DNA of 60,649 bases from Bacteroides timonensis (lineage in GTDB: Bacteria; Bacteroidota; Bacteroidia; Bacteroidales; Bacteroidaceae). The position numbers and the translations under genes are program-made. Below, one piece after another: positions 26,135 to 35,665 of this stretch (position 1 is its first letter; each line of letters begins with the position of its first letter). The stretch is from contig NZ_CBVI010000087.1 of NCBI RefSeq assembly GCF_000513195.1, positions 1 through 60,649 on the forward strand, given 5' to 3'. The notes under the pieces are model-generated. The model was given only the letters and a program-made list of their open reading frames with translations. It ran no database searches and was not told where the DNA came from.

Positions 26135-27073
26135 TTAGATAATATACTGTGAACTGATAGACTCATTATTCACCACTCTCTTAATGGTTTCTGCAAACAT
26201 ATCAGCAATACTGAGTTGTTTCACTTTCGCGCATTTCTTAGAGTAGGGGATACTATCGGTAAATACGATTTCGGTCAGACTGGATTCCTGTACACGGAAA
26301 GACGCCGGGTCGGACATTACACAGTGACTTGCAATAGCGCGTACTGATTTAGCACCGGCATCCAACATAATGTTAGCTGCTTTGGTGATAGTACCGGCCG
26401 TATCTACGATGTCATCTACCAATACTACATTCTTATCGGTTACATCACCGATAATTTGCATGGATGCAACTTCGTTTGCTTTCTCACGTGATTTGTTGCA
26501 CAATACCAAGGGAACTCCCAAATACTTTGAGAATGTGCTGGCACGTTTGGAACCACCCACATCCGGCGTAGCGATTACAAGATCTTTCAATTTCAAGGAC
26601 TCAATATAGGGGAGGAACACTGCCGAAGCATACAAGTGATCTACCGGAATGTTGAAGAAACCTTGGATTTGATCAGCATGGAGATCCATCGTAATCAAAC
26701 GATCGATACCTGCTACTGAAAGTAAATCGGCTACTAACTTTGCGCCGATAGAAACGCGAGGTTTGTCTTTTCTGTCCTGTCGTGCCCAACCGAAATATGG
26801 AATGACTGCAACAACGCTTTTAGCAGACGCTCTTTTTGCAGCGTCGATCATCAGCAGAAGTTCCATTAAATTGTCGGAATTAGGGAAGGTGGATTGAACC
26901 AGGAATACATGTGCGCCACGAATTGACTCTTCATAGGAAACAGCAAACTCACCATCAGCAAAGTGGGTGATGTTCATCTTTCCCAGAGGGCAATCAAGGC
27001 TTGCGCAGATTTTCTCTGCAAGGTATCTCGAGTTAGTTCCGGAGAATACCATTACGGGTGCTTTTTCGCTCAT
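26135..27073 (-). CDS. prs: Ribose-phosphate pyrophosphokinase
   Basis: The 312-aa protein has all PRPP-synthetase marks: FGWARQDRKDKPRVSIGAKLVADLL, DLHADQIQGFFNIPVDHLYA and the PRPP loop VLVDDIVDTAGTI. It makes PRPP from ribose 5-phosphate and ATP for nucleotide, histidine and tryptophan synthesis. Its length is standard. A minus-strand promoter TAACTTTG lies at 27111-27118. Confidence 0.98.
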   Translation of the reverse strand: MSEKAPVMVFSGTNSRYLAEKICASLDCPLGKMNITHFADGEFAVSYEESIRGAHVFLVQSTFPNSDNLMELLLMIDAAKRASAKSVVAVIPYFGWARQDRKDKPRVSIGAKLVADLLSVAGIDRLITMDLHADQIQGFFNIPVDHLYASAVFLPYIESLKLKDLVIATPDVGGSKRASTFSKYLGVPLVLCNKSREKANEVASMQIIGDVTDKNVVLVDDIVDTAGTITKAANIMLDAGAKSVRAIASHCVMSDPASFRVQESSLTEIVFTDSIPYSKKCAKVKQLSIADMFAETIKRVVNNESISSQYII

Positions 27074-27110
27074 TTTGTAATAGATGTTACCTATTTGTTT
27101 AATACGGCTG

Positions 27111-27142
27111 CAAAGTTATGAATTTCCCGCTACATTCTACAA
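27111..27142 (-). promoter_or_regulatory. Promoter of prs
   Basis: On the minus strand, TTG (27140-27142) and TAACTTTG (27111-27118) are 21 bp apart. The ATG is at 27073. Confidence 0.5.
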
Positions 27143-27185
27143 GACTTATTGTAGAAAAATCTTTTTTCTTTCCCGAATTTATTTG

Positions 27186-27193
27186 TAGCTTTG
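27186..27193 (+). promoter_or_regulatory. -7 box almost on top of the double-kinase start
   Basis: TAGCTTTG fits TAnnTTTG but lies only 4 bp before the apparent GTG start at 27198. The message would therefore be leaderless or use a later start. Confidence 0.4.
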
Positions 27194-27197
27194 CTAA

Positions 27198-30100
27198 GTG
27201 AAACGGTTTCCTCATATACGATTGGTGGGCTTACTGTGTTTTTGCATAGTAATGATTTCTTGTGTGGGTACTGCTCCCACCAAGGAAGTACATCTTATCG
27301 ATTCGCTCAACCAAGTGGCTTATTCTTATCGTTATAAAGACCTGGATTCTTCTTGTTATGCTGCCACACAAGCTTATGGAAAAGTAAATCTGTATAGTCA
27401 GGGGAAAGCGGAAGCATCCAATAATCTGGGCTTTTGCGCTTTTATGCGCATGGATTTTGAGAAAGCGGAAAAGTTTCATAAAGATGTGTATAGTCTCACG
27501 AAAAATGAACTGGAACTGCTGGTTGCCGATATCGGATTGATGAAAATCTATCAGCGGACGGCCATGAACAAAGAATTTTATGACTATCGGAACAGTGCCC
27601 TCCATCGCATGAAACGAATAGATGAAGATAACAAGCTTTTCGTAGATAAGCACGAGCGGTTGAGACTGAACTATGCACGCTCCGAATTTTATATTGTTTC
27701 CGCAGTTTATTACTACTATCTGCAACAACGTCCGGAAGCGGTGGCTTCCATCAACGAAATATATCCGCAGGAAGAACTTGCGGCAGATACAAACCAGTTA
27801 CTGTATTATCATTATATAAAAGGATCGGCAGCACTTTGTGATGGTGAAACGGCGGATGAACGTCGTTTGCGTGAATTCGACGAACTGTATACAACTTGGA
27901 AAATGGCATCCCGCGGAGGATACTTGTATTTTGAAGGTAATGGAGTGCAGGGGCTTGCTAACCTGATGGCATCTCCCGATAATTATGACTTTTTCCAGGT
28001 CAGGCGTTCTCATGCGTTGAAACAGTTTGATGTTCCTGTTGATTCTTTGTTGCCCATGCGTTTAGGACAATTGGCTTTGAAGAAATTCAAGCAATATAAT
28101 GATGTGTATCAGATTGCCGGTGCCTATGTTTCTATTGGTAAATATCTGAATGCGCATGATAACTACACCGAAGCATTGGATACATTGACGCTTGCCTTGG
28201 AGTGTGTGAACAGCCATCATCGCCGTTTTTATGATTGCCACGATAGCTTGGACTGGTTGAAAACCTATGATATACGGGATACCATTTCTTCAGAAAAAGC
28301 ATGGATAGAGCGTAAGTTAAGAACCGTTCCGGAATGGATTTCACGTATTCGCGAACAACTGAGTGTTACGTATGCCGGACTGGAAATGAAGCAACACTCC
28401 GATTATAATCGCAATATTTATCTGGATATTCTGGAAGATACCCGTCAGGATAAGGAGTTGGAAAGCCGTTATCAGGCTTTGGAAAGTGAAGCCCGGCAAC
28501 TCAATATTTTACTCTTCTTTGTGATTGTCGGTTTTATACTGGTGGTTTTATTCTTTTGGATATTCAATAAGCGGTCTAAAGAACGTAATCATGTCCATTT
28601 GCACCGTTTGAGGCAGATGTTGGACATTTGCCAGAAAATAACCGCTTCTATTCCCACGGACGCGCAGACGGAAGAAGAAATTGTAGATGCCATTCTTTCT
28701 GCTGTGCAGACAGATATAGAGGAACTTTTCATTGTAAAAGACATCCGGATAGAAGATGGGCAGTTGGTATTACCCAAACGTCTTACGAAGGATGAGAAGG
28801 CAATACTACATGTGATTGCTCCTTATATTACATGGGCGCTTGATAATGGAATGACTTCCATTTCGCTGGGTGACGAACGTCGTCGGTTGGAGAAAGAACG
28901 GTATGTGTACGAACTGCATATAGCTGGAAATAAACGTCAGAATCTTATAAAGAAAGCGTGTATGGCCATTGTGAACGGTATTCATCCGTACATAGACCGT
29001 ATTATTAATGAAGTGCATAAACTGACGGAAAAGGGTTTTATCCATGACGAATACATCAAAGCTGAGAAGTATCAATATATGGACGAATTGGTGACAACCA
29101 TCAATGAATACAATGATATCCTTGCTTTATGGATTAAAATGAAACAGGGTAGCCTGAGCTTGAATATAGAAACGTTCGGATTGAACGAGCTTTTCGATCT
29201 GATACGGAAAGGAAGCCGTGCCTTCGAAATGAAACAGCAACAACTGGAAGTGACGCCAACGGATACCTATGTGAAAGCTGACAAGGCGTTGACGCTGTTT
29301 ATGATAAACACGCTTGCAGAAAATGCCCGTAAATATACTCCAAAGGGAGGCAAGGTAAAAGTCTATGCAAATTCGACAGAAGAATATGTGGAAATCTCAG
29401 TAGAGGATACCGGTTATGGCCTTTCAGAAGAAGATGTGACGCATATTGTCGGTGAGAAATTGTATAATTCGCAGGAAATAGGTATACTGGATGCTGCCGA
29501 TCGGGAAGAACTACTGAAAAACAAAGGGAGCGGCTTCGGCCTGATGAATTGTAAAGGTATCATTGAGAAATACCGGAAGACGAACGAAGTATTCAGAGTC
29601 TGTTTGTTCAATGTAGAAAGTAGTTTAGGAAAGGGCAGCCGTTTTTATTTCCGCCTGCCTACAGGAGTGCGTAAAACTTTGATGGTATTTCTGTGCATAT
29701 TCTTTTCTATAGGCATGAGTTCGTGCAATAAAGCAGTGGAGGAAGCGGTGATGCAACCGGATGAAATCTATGCGCAAACGGCTCAGGATTCTTTGTCATT
29801 AACTGCGGAAAATGAGTTTGAAGCTCTGTTGAATGAGGCGTCTGACTATGCCAATGATGCATATTATAGTAATGTGGAAGGAAATTTTGAACAGGCTTTG
29901 GAATATGTAGATTCTGCCATGTCTTGTCTGAATGCGCATTATAAAAGGTATGCCCAGTATCCGCAGCGCTACATGTCATTGAGAGGAGAAGGGGAGCCGG
30001 GGGAATTATCCTGGTGGAATGAGCTTTTCAATTCTGACTTTCATGTCATTCTGGATATCCGGAATGAGGCGGCTGTCGCTTTTCTGGCTTTGAAACAATG

Positions 30101-31598
30101 GGATGCGTACAGTTATAATAATGCCGCCTATACCACCATGTACAAATTATTGGGTGAAGACCAGTCTTTGGAAGAATATTGTCGTCAACTGGAACGTTCT
30201 ACCAATAATAAGATGGTGGGTGTTATCTTGTTTATCGGACTTATAGCTATGTTGCTTTTAGGATATTACATTCTGTATATTCGTAAACGTCTTGTAAACC
30301 GTTGGAATCTGGAACAGGTTTTGGAAATCAATAGACAGATATTTGCTGCCTCCCTGATACAAGTTCCCGAAACAGAAGAGGCATTGCAACGGGAAGAAGA
30401 TACCCTGAAAGCTATTCCTCAACGTATCGTTGACGAAGGTTTCGATGCCGTAAATGAGTTGCTAAGTATTGATCGGTTAGGAATCGCCGTTTATAATGAA
30501 ACGACACATCAACTGGAATATGCGTCAAATTCTATAGAAAATGAGTTGTCCTCTGCGGGAGATAATGGATCATCTGCGGCAGAAGATGAACTTTGGAAGG
30601 AAGTAGTTCAGCGTTGTTTTGAACAGCATACTCAACTGTCCGCACCAGGATTTGAAGCTTTGCCTTTGGTGGTGGATGCTGCGGGTGATTCGCGTTGTGT
30701 GGGTGTGTTATATCTTGAACGGCAGGAGAGCGTCGATCAGGAGACGGCTCATTTATTGTTGGAATTGATTGCGCGGTATATAGCGATTGTGGTCTTCAAT
30801 GCAGTTGTGAAACTGGCAACAAAATACCGCGACATTGAAGCAGCGCATGAAGAAGCACACCGGGCGTCATGGGAGGACGGTATGTTGCATGTGCAGAATA
30901 TGGTGCTTGATAATTGTCTTTCCACCATCAAGCACGAGACAATTTATTATCCGAATAAGGTCAAGCAACTCATTGGTAAACTCCGTTCAGGTATTCTCTC
31001 AGAAACGGAAGAGAAAGAGACGGTTTCAGCTATCAGCGAATTGATAGAATATTATAAAGGTATATTTACCATATTGAGTTCGTGTGCATCGCGCCAGTTG
31101 GAAGAAGTTACATTCCGTCGAGGGATAATTTCCGTACCGGAGTTGTTTGTTTTGGCAGAAAAATATTTTCGTAAAGCGAATAGGGGAAAAGGGTTTGTTG
31201 TATCTTTCTCTACGAAAGCTATTGATGAAAGAGTGGTCGGAGATTTTATCCAACTTCGTTTCTTATTGGAGAATCTGATAGATGAAGCTTTGTCTGTTCC
31301 TCTGGATGGAAAAATACATTTGGCGGCAGCAGTAGACGGAGAATATATTCGTTTCCTTTTCACTGATATGCGAAGGACGAAAACCCGTGAGGAATTAAAT
31401 CAACTTTTCTATCCAAACCTGGAACGTATGACGGCAACAGGAGAAAAAGGAGAGTTGCGAGGTACGGAGTATCTCGTCTGCAAGCAGATTATTCGCGACC
31501 ATGACGAGTTTGCCGGAAAACGTGGCTGTCGCATCAATGCTGAACCGGCTGAGAATGGTGGATTTACAGTTTATTTCACGATACCGAGAAGAAAATAA
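27198..31598 (+). CDS. Tandem two-module sensor kinase protein (DUF5112/DUF5113-like)
   Basis: The 1466-aa protein has two sensor-kinase-like halves. Half one has a lipoprotein-like signal (FCIVMISC), a helical TPR-like sensor region (residues about 30-430), a membrane segment near 436-456 and a HATPase domain with NTLAENARKYTP, VEDTGYGLS and KGSGFGLMNC. Half two begins at M829 with another lipoprotein-like signal (MVFLCIFFSIGMSSC), a second sensor region, a membrane segment (VGVILFIGLIAMLLLGYYIL), a GAF-like region, an LSTIKHETIYY helix and a degenerate HATPase without clear G boxes. I believe Bacteroides proteins of this type are annotated DUF5112/DUF5113. The start is a GTG. A response regulator follows after 11 bp and is the likely partner. 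Confidence 0.8.
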   Translation: MKRFPHIRLVGLLCFCIVMISCVGTAPTKEVHLIDSLNQVAYSYRYKDLDSSCYAATQAYGKVNLYSQGKAEASNNLGFCAFMRMDFEKAEKFHKDVYSLTKNELELLVADIGLMKIYQRTAMNKEFYDYRNSALHRMKRIDEDNKLFVDKHERLRLNYARSEFYIVSAVYYYYLQQRPEAVASINEIYPQEELAADTNQLLYYHYIKGSAALCDGETADERRLREFDELYTTWKMASRGGYLYFEGNGVQGLANLMASPDNYDFFQVRRSHALKQFDVPVDSLLPMRLGQLALKKFKQYNDVYQIAGAYVSIGKYLNAHDNYTEALDTLTLALECVNSHHRRFYDCHDSLDWLKTYDIRDTISSEKAWIERKLRTVPEWISRIREQLSVTYAGLEMKQHSDYNRNIYLDILEDTRQDKELESRYQALESEARQLNILLFFVIVGFILVVLFFWIFNKRSKERNHVHLHRLRQMLDICQKITASIPTDAQTEEEIVDAILSAVQTDIEELFIVKDIRIEDGQLVLPKRLTKDEKAILHVIAPYITWALDNGMTSISLGDERRRLEKERYVYELHIAGNKRQNLIKKACMAIVNGIHPYIDRIINEVHKLTEKGFIHDEYIKAEKYQYMDELVTTINEYNDILALWIKMKQGSLSLNIETFGLNELFDLIRKGSRAFEMKQQQLEVTPTDTYVKADKALTLFMINTLAENARKYTPKGGKVKVYANSTEEYVEISVEDTGYGLSEEDVTHIVGEKLYNSQEIGILDAADREELLKNKGSGFGLMNCKGIIEKYRKTNEVFRVCLFNVESSLGKGSRFYFRLPTGVRKTLMVFLCIFFSIGMSSCNKAVEEAVMQPDEIYAQTAQDSLSLTAENEFEALLNEASDYANDAYYSNVEGNFEQALEYVDSAMSCLNAHYKRYAQYPQRYMSLRGEGEPGELSWWNELFNSDFHVILDIRNEAAVAFLALKQWDAYSYNNAAYTTMYKLLGEDQSLEEYCRQLERSTNNKMVGVILFIGLIAMLLLGYYILYIRKRLVNRWNLEQVLEINRQIFAASLIQVPETEEALQREEDTLKAIPQRIVDEGFDAVNELLSIDRLGIAVYNETTHQLEYASNSIENELSSAGDNGSSAAEDELWKEVVQRCFEQHTQLSAPGFEALPLVVDAAGDSRCVGVLYLERQESVDQETAHLLLELIARYIAIVVFNAVVKLATKYRDIEAAHEEAHRASWEDGMLHVQNMVLDNCLSTIKHETIYYPNKVKQLIGKLRSGILSETEEKETVSAISELIEYYKGIFTILSSCASRQLEEVTFRRGIISVPELFVLAEKYFRKANRGKGFVVSFSTKAIDERVVGDFIQLRFLLENLIDEALSVPLDGKIHLAAAVDGEYIRFLFTDMRRTKTREELNQLFYPNLERMTATGEKGELRGTEYLVCKQIIRDHDEFAGKRGCRINAEPAENGGFTVYFTIPRRK

Positions 31599-31609
31599 AA
31601 TTAAAGAAT

Positions 31610-32338
31610 ATGGAAGACAAGAAATTCAAAGTAATTATTGTAGAAGACGTCAAGCTTGAACTGAAAGGAACGGAAGAAATCTTCCGCCATGAAATACCCA
31701 ACGCAGAAGTTATCGGTACGGCTATGACCGAAAGCGAATTCTGGACATTGATAGAAGCTGGAGTTCCTGATTTGGTCTTGCTGGATTTAGGATTGGGTGG
31801 TTCTACTACTATTGGTGTGGATATCTGCCAGAATATATTTAAGCGTTATCCGGGAGTACACGTACTCATATTTACGGGAGAAATTCTGAATGAAAAGCTT
31901 TGGGTGGATGTTCTGAATGCGGGTGCTGACGGTATTATTTTGAAAACAGGTGAGCTGCTTACGAAAACAGATGTACAGGCAGTAATGGATGGAAAGAAGC
32001 TGGTTTTTAATTATCCTATTCTAGAAAAAATTGTAGACCGTTTCAAGCAATCTGTTGCGAATGATGCCAAACGTCAGGAAGCGGTTATCAGTTATGATAT
32101 TGATGAGTATGACGAACGTTTCCTACGCCATCTGGCATTGGGGTATACCAAAGATATGATTGCTAACTTGAAAGGTATGCCTTTTGGAGTTAAATCTCTG
32201 GAAAAGCGTCAGAATGATTTGGTAAACCGTCTGTTTCCACAAGGAGAGCGGGTAGGAGTGAATGCAACCCGTCTGGTTGTGCGTGCTTTGGAACTCCGTA
32301 TTCTTGATATAGATAATCTGGAAGCAGATGATGAATAA
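31610..32338 (+). CDS. Response regulator with receiver and C-terminal helical domain
   Basis: The 242-aa protein has a receiver domain with acidic E12-D13 and probable phospho-acceptor D59 (DLVLLDLGLGG). The C-terminal part (LALGYTKDMIANLKGMPFGVKSLEKRQNDLVNRLF) reads like a helix-turn-helix of LuxR/sigma-4 type. The family is probably the one called DUF5932 in Bacteroides (uncertain). It lies 11 bp after the tandem kinase and overlaps the transporter gene by 11 bp. This points to one operon in which the kinase signals to this regulator. Confidence 0.85.
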   Translation: MEDKKFKVIIVEDVKLELKGTEEIFRHEIPNAEVIGTAMTESEFWTLIEAGVPDLVLLDLGLGGSTTIGVDICQNIFKRYPGVHVLIFTGEILNEKLWVDVLNAGADGIILKTGELLTKTDVQAVMDGKKLVFNYPILEKIVDRFKQSVANDAKRQEAVISYDIDEYDERFLRHLALGYTKDMIANLKGMPFGVKSLEKRQNDLVNRLFPQGERVGVNATRLVVRALELRILDIDNLEADDE

Positions 32339-33785
32339 CAAATGGCGTTTACCGCATCCGGCAACAATGTTTCTCTTGTTGACGCTGGCTGTCATTGTCC
32401 TATCATGGATATTTGACATTTACGGCCTGAGCGTGTTTCAACCGCAAACAGGGGAGGAGATACGGGTACAAAGTTTGCTTAGTCCGGAAGGTGTTCGTTG
32501 GCTGTTGCGGCATGTGGTTACTAATTTCACGGGGTTTGCTCCGCTGGGCTTAGTAATTGTGGCTATGTTTGGTATCGGGGTGGCACAACATTCAGGTTTT
32601 ATAGATGCTTGTATCCGCGGTGGGGCACGTTGTAAGCACAATCCATGGCGTATGGTGATACTGGTTATTTTCTTGGGATTACTTTCCAATGTAGTAGGGG
32701 ATGCCGGATACATTATTCTTTTACCGATTGCAGCAACTTTGTTCCATTCGGTCGGGCTGCATCCGGTTGCAGGTATTATTACGGCATACGTTTCTGTTTC
32801 GTGTGGGTATAGCGCTAACCTGATGCTAAGTACTTTGGATCCTATGCTTGCTGCCAGTACCCAAGAAGCCGCGGATATGGCAAATGTGTCACCTGGAAAT
32901 ACAGGGCCGTTATGCAATTACTATTTCTTGTTTGCATCTACTTTCTTGCTGGCTTTTATTATTTATCAGGTAACCCGCCGTAATCTTCTTCCGGCTTTAG
33001 GGGAATATGCCGGTCATATTCGTTTCAATGGTTATAAGCAATTATCCCGCAAAGAACGTCGTGCTATGATAGGTGCAGTATCTATCGGGGTGATTTATAC
33101 AACCGTGATTCTTTGGGCTACTTTCTCTTCATGGGGTATTTTGCGTAGTGTGAATGGTGGTCTGATCCGTTCTCCTTTTATAGAGGGCATTCTGTTTTTG
33201 CTTTCTTTTGGTATCGGGCTTATGGGGATGGTTTATGGCTTTGCTTCCGGCCGTTATCGTACAGATGGAGATGTGATTGAGGGGCTTACTCAACCTATGA
33301 AACTGTTGGGTGTTTACTTTGTTATCGCTTTCTTTGCTGCTCAGATGTTTGCGTGTTTCGAGTATTCTCATTTGGATAAATGTATAGCCATTATGGGAGC
33401 AGACATGCTTTCGTCTATTCATCTTGGGAGTTTGTGGATACTCATTCTATTTATTCTCTTTACAGCACTTGTGAACCTTATTATGGTCTCTGCCACTGCC
33501 AAGTGGACTTTCATGTCCTTCATCTTTGTTCCGTTCTTTGCCAATATGGGAATTTCTCCGGATATGGTGCAATGTGCTTTTCGTATTGGCGACAGTGCCA
33601 CTAATGCTATCACTCCTTTCATGTTCTACATGCCTCTTATCCTTACTTACATGCAGCAATATGATAAGCAAGCGACCTATGGTTCATTACTGAAATATAC
33701 ATGGAGATACTCTCTCTATATATTATTAGCCTGGACTTTGTTATTTATTTTATGGTATGTAACAGGTTTACCATTAGGATTATAA
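32328..33785 (+). CDS. AbgT-family transporter
   Basis: The 485-aa protein has about twelve membrane segments and the AbgT pattern. The N-terminal helix (FLLLTLAVIVLSWIFDIYGL) is followed by FTGFAPLGLVIVAMFGIGVAQHSGF, GDAGYIILLPIAATLFH and SATAKWTFMSFIFVPFFANMG. It ends with FRIGDSATNAITPFMFYMPLI. Known members import p-aminobenzoyl-glutamate (AbgT) or export sulfonamides (MtrF, YdaH), and the substrate cannot be decided here. The 11-bp overlap with the response regulator suggests translational coupling, so transport may be linked to the sensor system (inference). Confidence 0.92.
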   Translation: MMNNKWRLPHPATMFLLLTLAVIVLSWIFDIYGLSVFQPQTGEEIRVQSLLSPEGVRWLLRHVVTNFTGFAPLGLVIVAMFGIGVAQHSGFIDACIRGGARCKHNPWRMVILVIFLGLLSNVVGDAGYIILLPIAATLFHSVGLHPVAGIITAYVSVSCGYSANLMLSTLDPMLAASTQEAADMANVSPGNTGPLCNYYFLFASTFLLAFIIYQVTRRNLLPALGEYAGHIRFNGYKQLSRKERRAMIGAVSIGVIYTTVILWATFSSWGILRSVNGGLIRSPFIEGILFLLSFGIGLMGMVYGFASGRYRTDGDVIEGLTQPMKLLGVYFVIAFFAAQMFACFEYSHLDKCIAIMGADMLSSIHLGSLWILILFILFTALVNLIMVSATAKWTFMSFIFVPFFANMGISPDMVQCAFRIGDSATNAITPFMFYMPLILTYMQQYDKQATYGSLLKYTWRYSLYILLAWTLLFILWYVTGLPLGL

Positions 33786-33838
33786 CATCTAATCGGATAT
33801 AAAAGCATCTATTTACAAAATATTTTCTGCGTAAAATC

Positions 33839-33869
33839 TTTGCAAATTTCACAGAAAAGCGTACCTTTG
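33839..33869 (+). promoter_or_regulatory. Promoter of tRNA-Arg
   Basis: TTTG (33839-33842), a 19-bp spacer and TACCTTTG (33862-33869) make a textbook Bacteroides promoter. The tRNA starts 17 bp downstream. Confidence 0.85.
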
Positions 33870-33885
33870 CACCGCAATTAAGGAT

Positions 33886-33959
<74 letters not shown>

Positions 33960-34102
33960 CTTTGAAGACTGGTTATAATATATTGATAATCAGTCTTTTC
34001 TTTTCTCCCTCCTCAGCCTAATGGCTATAAAAAAAAGATACGATTTCCCACCGGAAAGTCACCAACAGTGGAAAAACAGTGTCTTTAAAAACTTATAGTT
34101 TT

Positions 34103-35344
34103 ATGGCAACATTATCATTAACTATTTTATCAGCCAAGCCTACTAAGGATGGAAAGTACCCTGTCTTTGTCCGTATCTCGGTCAAAAATGATAAGGAGTA
34201 TATCAAAACAGAGTATCAACTTGACGATACCTGCCAGTGGTATGAAGGAAAAGTCGTTGCACGTCCGGATGCGACGATGGTAAATAAACGCTTACTGTAT
34301 GAACTGAAGAAATATAAAGACCGGCTTCAGTACATAGATAATTCTGAGTATTATACAGCCAAACAACTAAAAGCAATTCTGACGCAACAGGATAAAGCTG
34401 TGCCCGATGTTCGCACCTTCAATGAGTTCATGCGCCAACGAATTAAGGAAAAACAGGAAGAAGGTAAAGATAGCCATGCGAAGATGTTAAAAGAAACTCT
34501 GAGAGTGTTCGAGGCGGCAGAGGGGGATGTTCCGATGATATTGATGAATCATATTACTATAGAACATTTTGACCGATGGATGAAACTGCATGGCCACACG
34601 GATGGTGGTCGACAAATACGATTGAGCCAAATAAAGGCGCGCGTTAATGAAGCCATAAAGTTAGGATTACTCCGCTGTGAGAAGCATCCATTTGTTTACA
34701 CCAAAATACCGACTCCGGAACCGCGAGAACTTGATGTTCCCGTCGAGGTCATCAGGAAGATAATCAGTGCAGATGTATCACGCAGCCGACAGCTTGTTTT
34801 AGCTAAAGATATGTTTCTATTGAGCTTCTTTCTCGGGGGCATGAACTTTGCCGACCTTATACAAACAGACTTTTCAGAAGAGGCAATTAGTTATGTTCGC
34901 CAGAAGAGTAGTGAACATAAGAAAAAGAATCGTCAGATAACTATTAGCATTTGCCCGGAGGCTAATGCTATTTTAGATAAGTATATCAAGAATGGTTATC
35001 TTAAATTTGATTATAAATACTCATCAGGAAACTTGCAACGCTACATTAATAAGTGTCTCAAGTTACTTGCCAAGGAGCTAAATTTCAAAGGCACTCTTAC
35101 TTATTACTCCGCTCGCAAGACCTTCGCCCAATTTGCGGCAGAGATAGGTATTCCTTACCCTATCATCGAATACTGTCTCGGGCATTCCATCAAAACAGGA
35201 ATCACCATCAATTCTTATGTCCGGGTAAAACAGTACCAGGCTGATGCGGCAATACGCCGGGTAATAGACTACGTAAACGACCCAGAAGTATTCAAGCCAT
35301 ATATTGAGATGAGAAATCAGATGCAAATGATGGCGATGATGTAG
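34103..35344 (+). CDS. Tyrosine site-specific recombinase (phage integrase)
   Basis: From the ATG at 34103 the protein is 413 aa. A GTG at 34079 would add 8 residues. The N-terminal arm-binding domain (TLSLTILSAKPTKDGKYPVFVRI) and a SAM-like core-binding domain (about 100-190) are of the Bacteroides type. In the catalytic domain I see R338 in YYSARKTFA, H361 in CLGH and the nucleophile Y372 in NSYVRVK. The box I arginine is not evident (LGGMNFADL at 244-252), and the first box II His is Tyr. It probably inserts the prophage at the neighbouring tRNA-Arg. Confidence 0.92.
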   Translation: MATLSLTILSAKPTKDGKYPVFVRISVKNDKEYIKTEYQLDDTCQWYEGKVVARPDATMVNKRLLYELKKYKDRLQYIDNSEYYTAKQLKAILTQQDKAVPDVRTFNEFMRQRIKEKQEEGKDSHAKMLKETLRVFEAAEGDVPMILMNHITIEHFDRWMKLHGHTDGGRQIRLSQIKARVNEAIKLGLLRCEKHPFVYTKIPTPEPRELDVPVEVIRKIISADVSRSRQLVLAKDMFLLSFFLGGMNFADLIQTDFSEEAISYVRQKSSEHKKKNRQITISICPEANAILDKYIKNGYLKFDYKYSSGNLQRYINKCLKLLAKELNFKGTLTYYSARKTFAQFAAEIGIPYPIIEYCLGHSIKTGITINSYVRVKQYQADAAIRRVIDYVNDPEVFKPYIEMRNQMQMMAMM

Positions 35345-35384
35345 TATATAATAAGGTATAAAAGAAAAATAATCACTTAAAAGC

Positions 35385-35415
35385 TTGCATAATAACCAAA
35401 TGATTATTACCTTTG
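35385..35415 (+). promoter_or_regulatory. Promoter upstream of small prophage genes
   Basis: TTG (35385-35387), a 20-bp spacer and TACCTTTG (35408-35415) fit the consensus. A coding frame that begins at 35385 therefore starts too far upstream. Confidence 0.6.
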
Positions 35416-35441
35416 CGATGTCAAATAACAAAAGTAACAAT

Positions 35442-35624
35442 ATGAGTAATGAACAAATTAAAAAGGACTTGCTAATACAGAGGGCATTCCTTAAAAAAGA
35501 GCTAGACCAGCTAAGGTTTATTTCAGAAGTGACCGGGACGAACCAAGAAAAGGAGATAGATAAAAGATTAGACCGGATACTTACAATAGACAAAATCTTA
35601 GCAGAGTTAGAAAAAAAGAAGTAA
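35442..35624 (+). CDS. Small coiled-coil-like prophage protein
   Basis: From the Met at 35442 (MSNEQIKKDLLIQRAFLKKELDQL) the protein is 60 aa. Earlier Met codons at 35385 and 35418 overlap the promoter or its start point. The sequence is highly charged with heptad-like Leu/Ile spacing and reads as one long coiled coil. The family is unknown. The next gene starts 41 bp downstream, so both probably share the promoter. Confidence 0.55.
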   Translation: MSNEQIKKDLLIQRAFLKKELDQLRFISEVTGTNQEKEIDKRLDRILTIDKILAELEKKK

Positions 35625-35665
35625 AAACAAGCCATCCTACGGGGATGGCATAAAATTATAAACTT

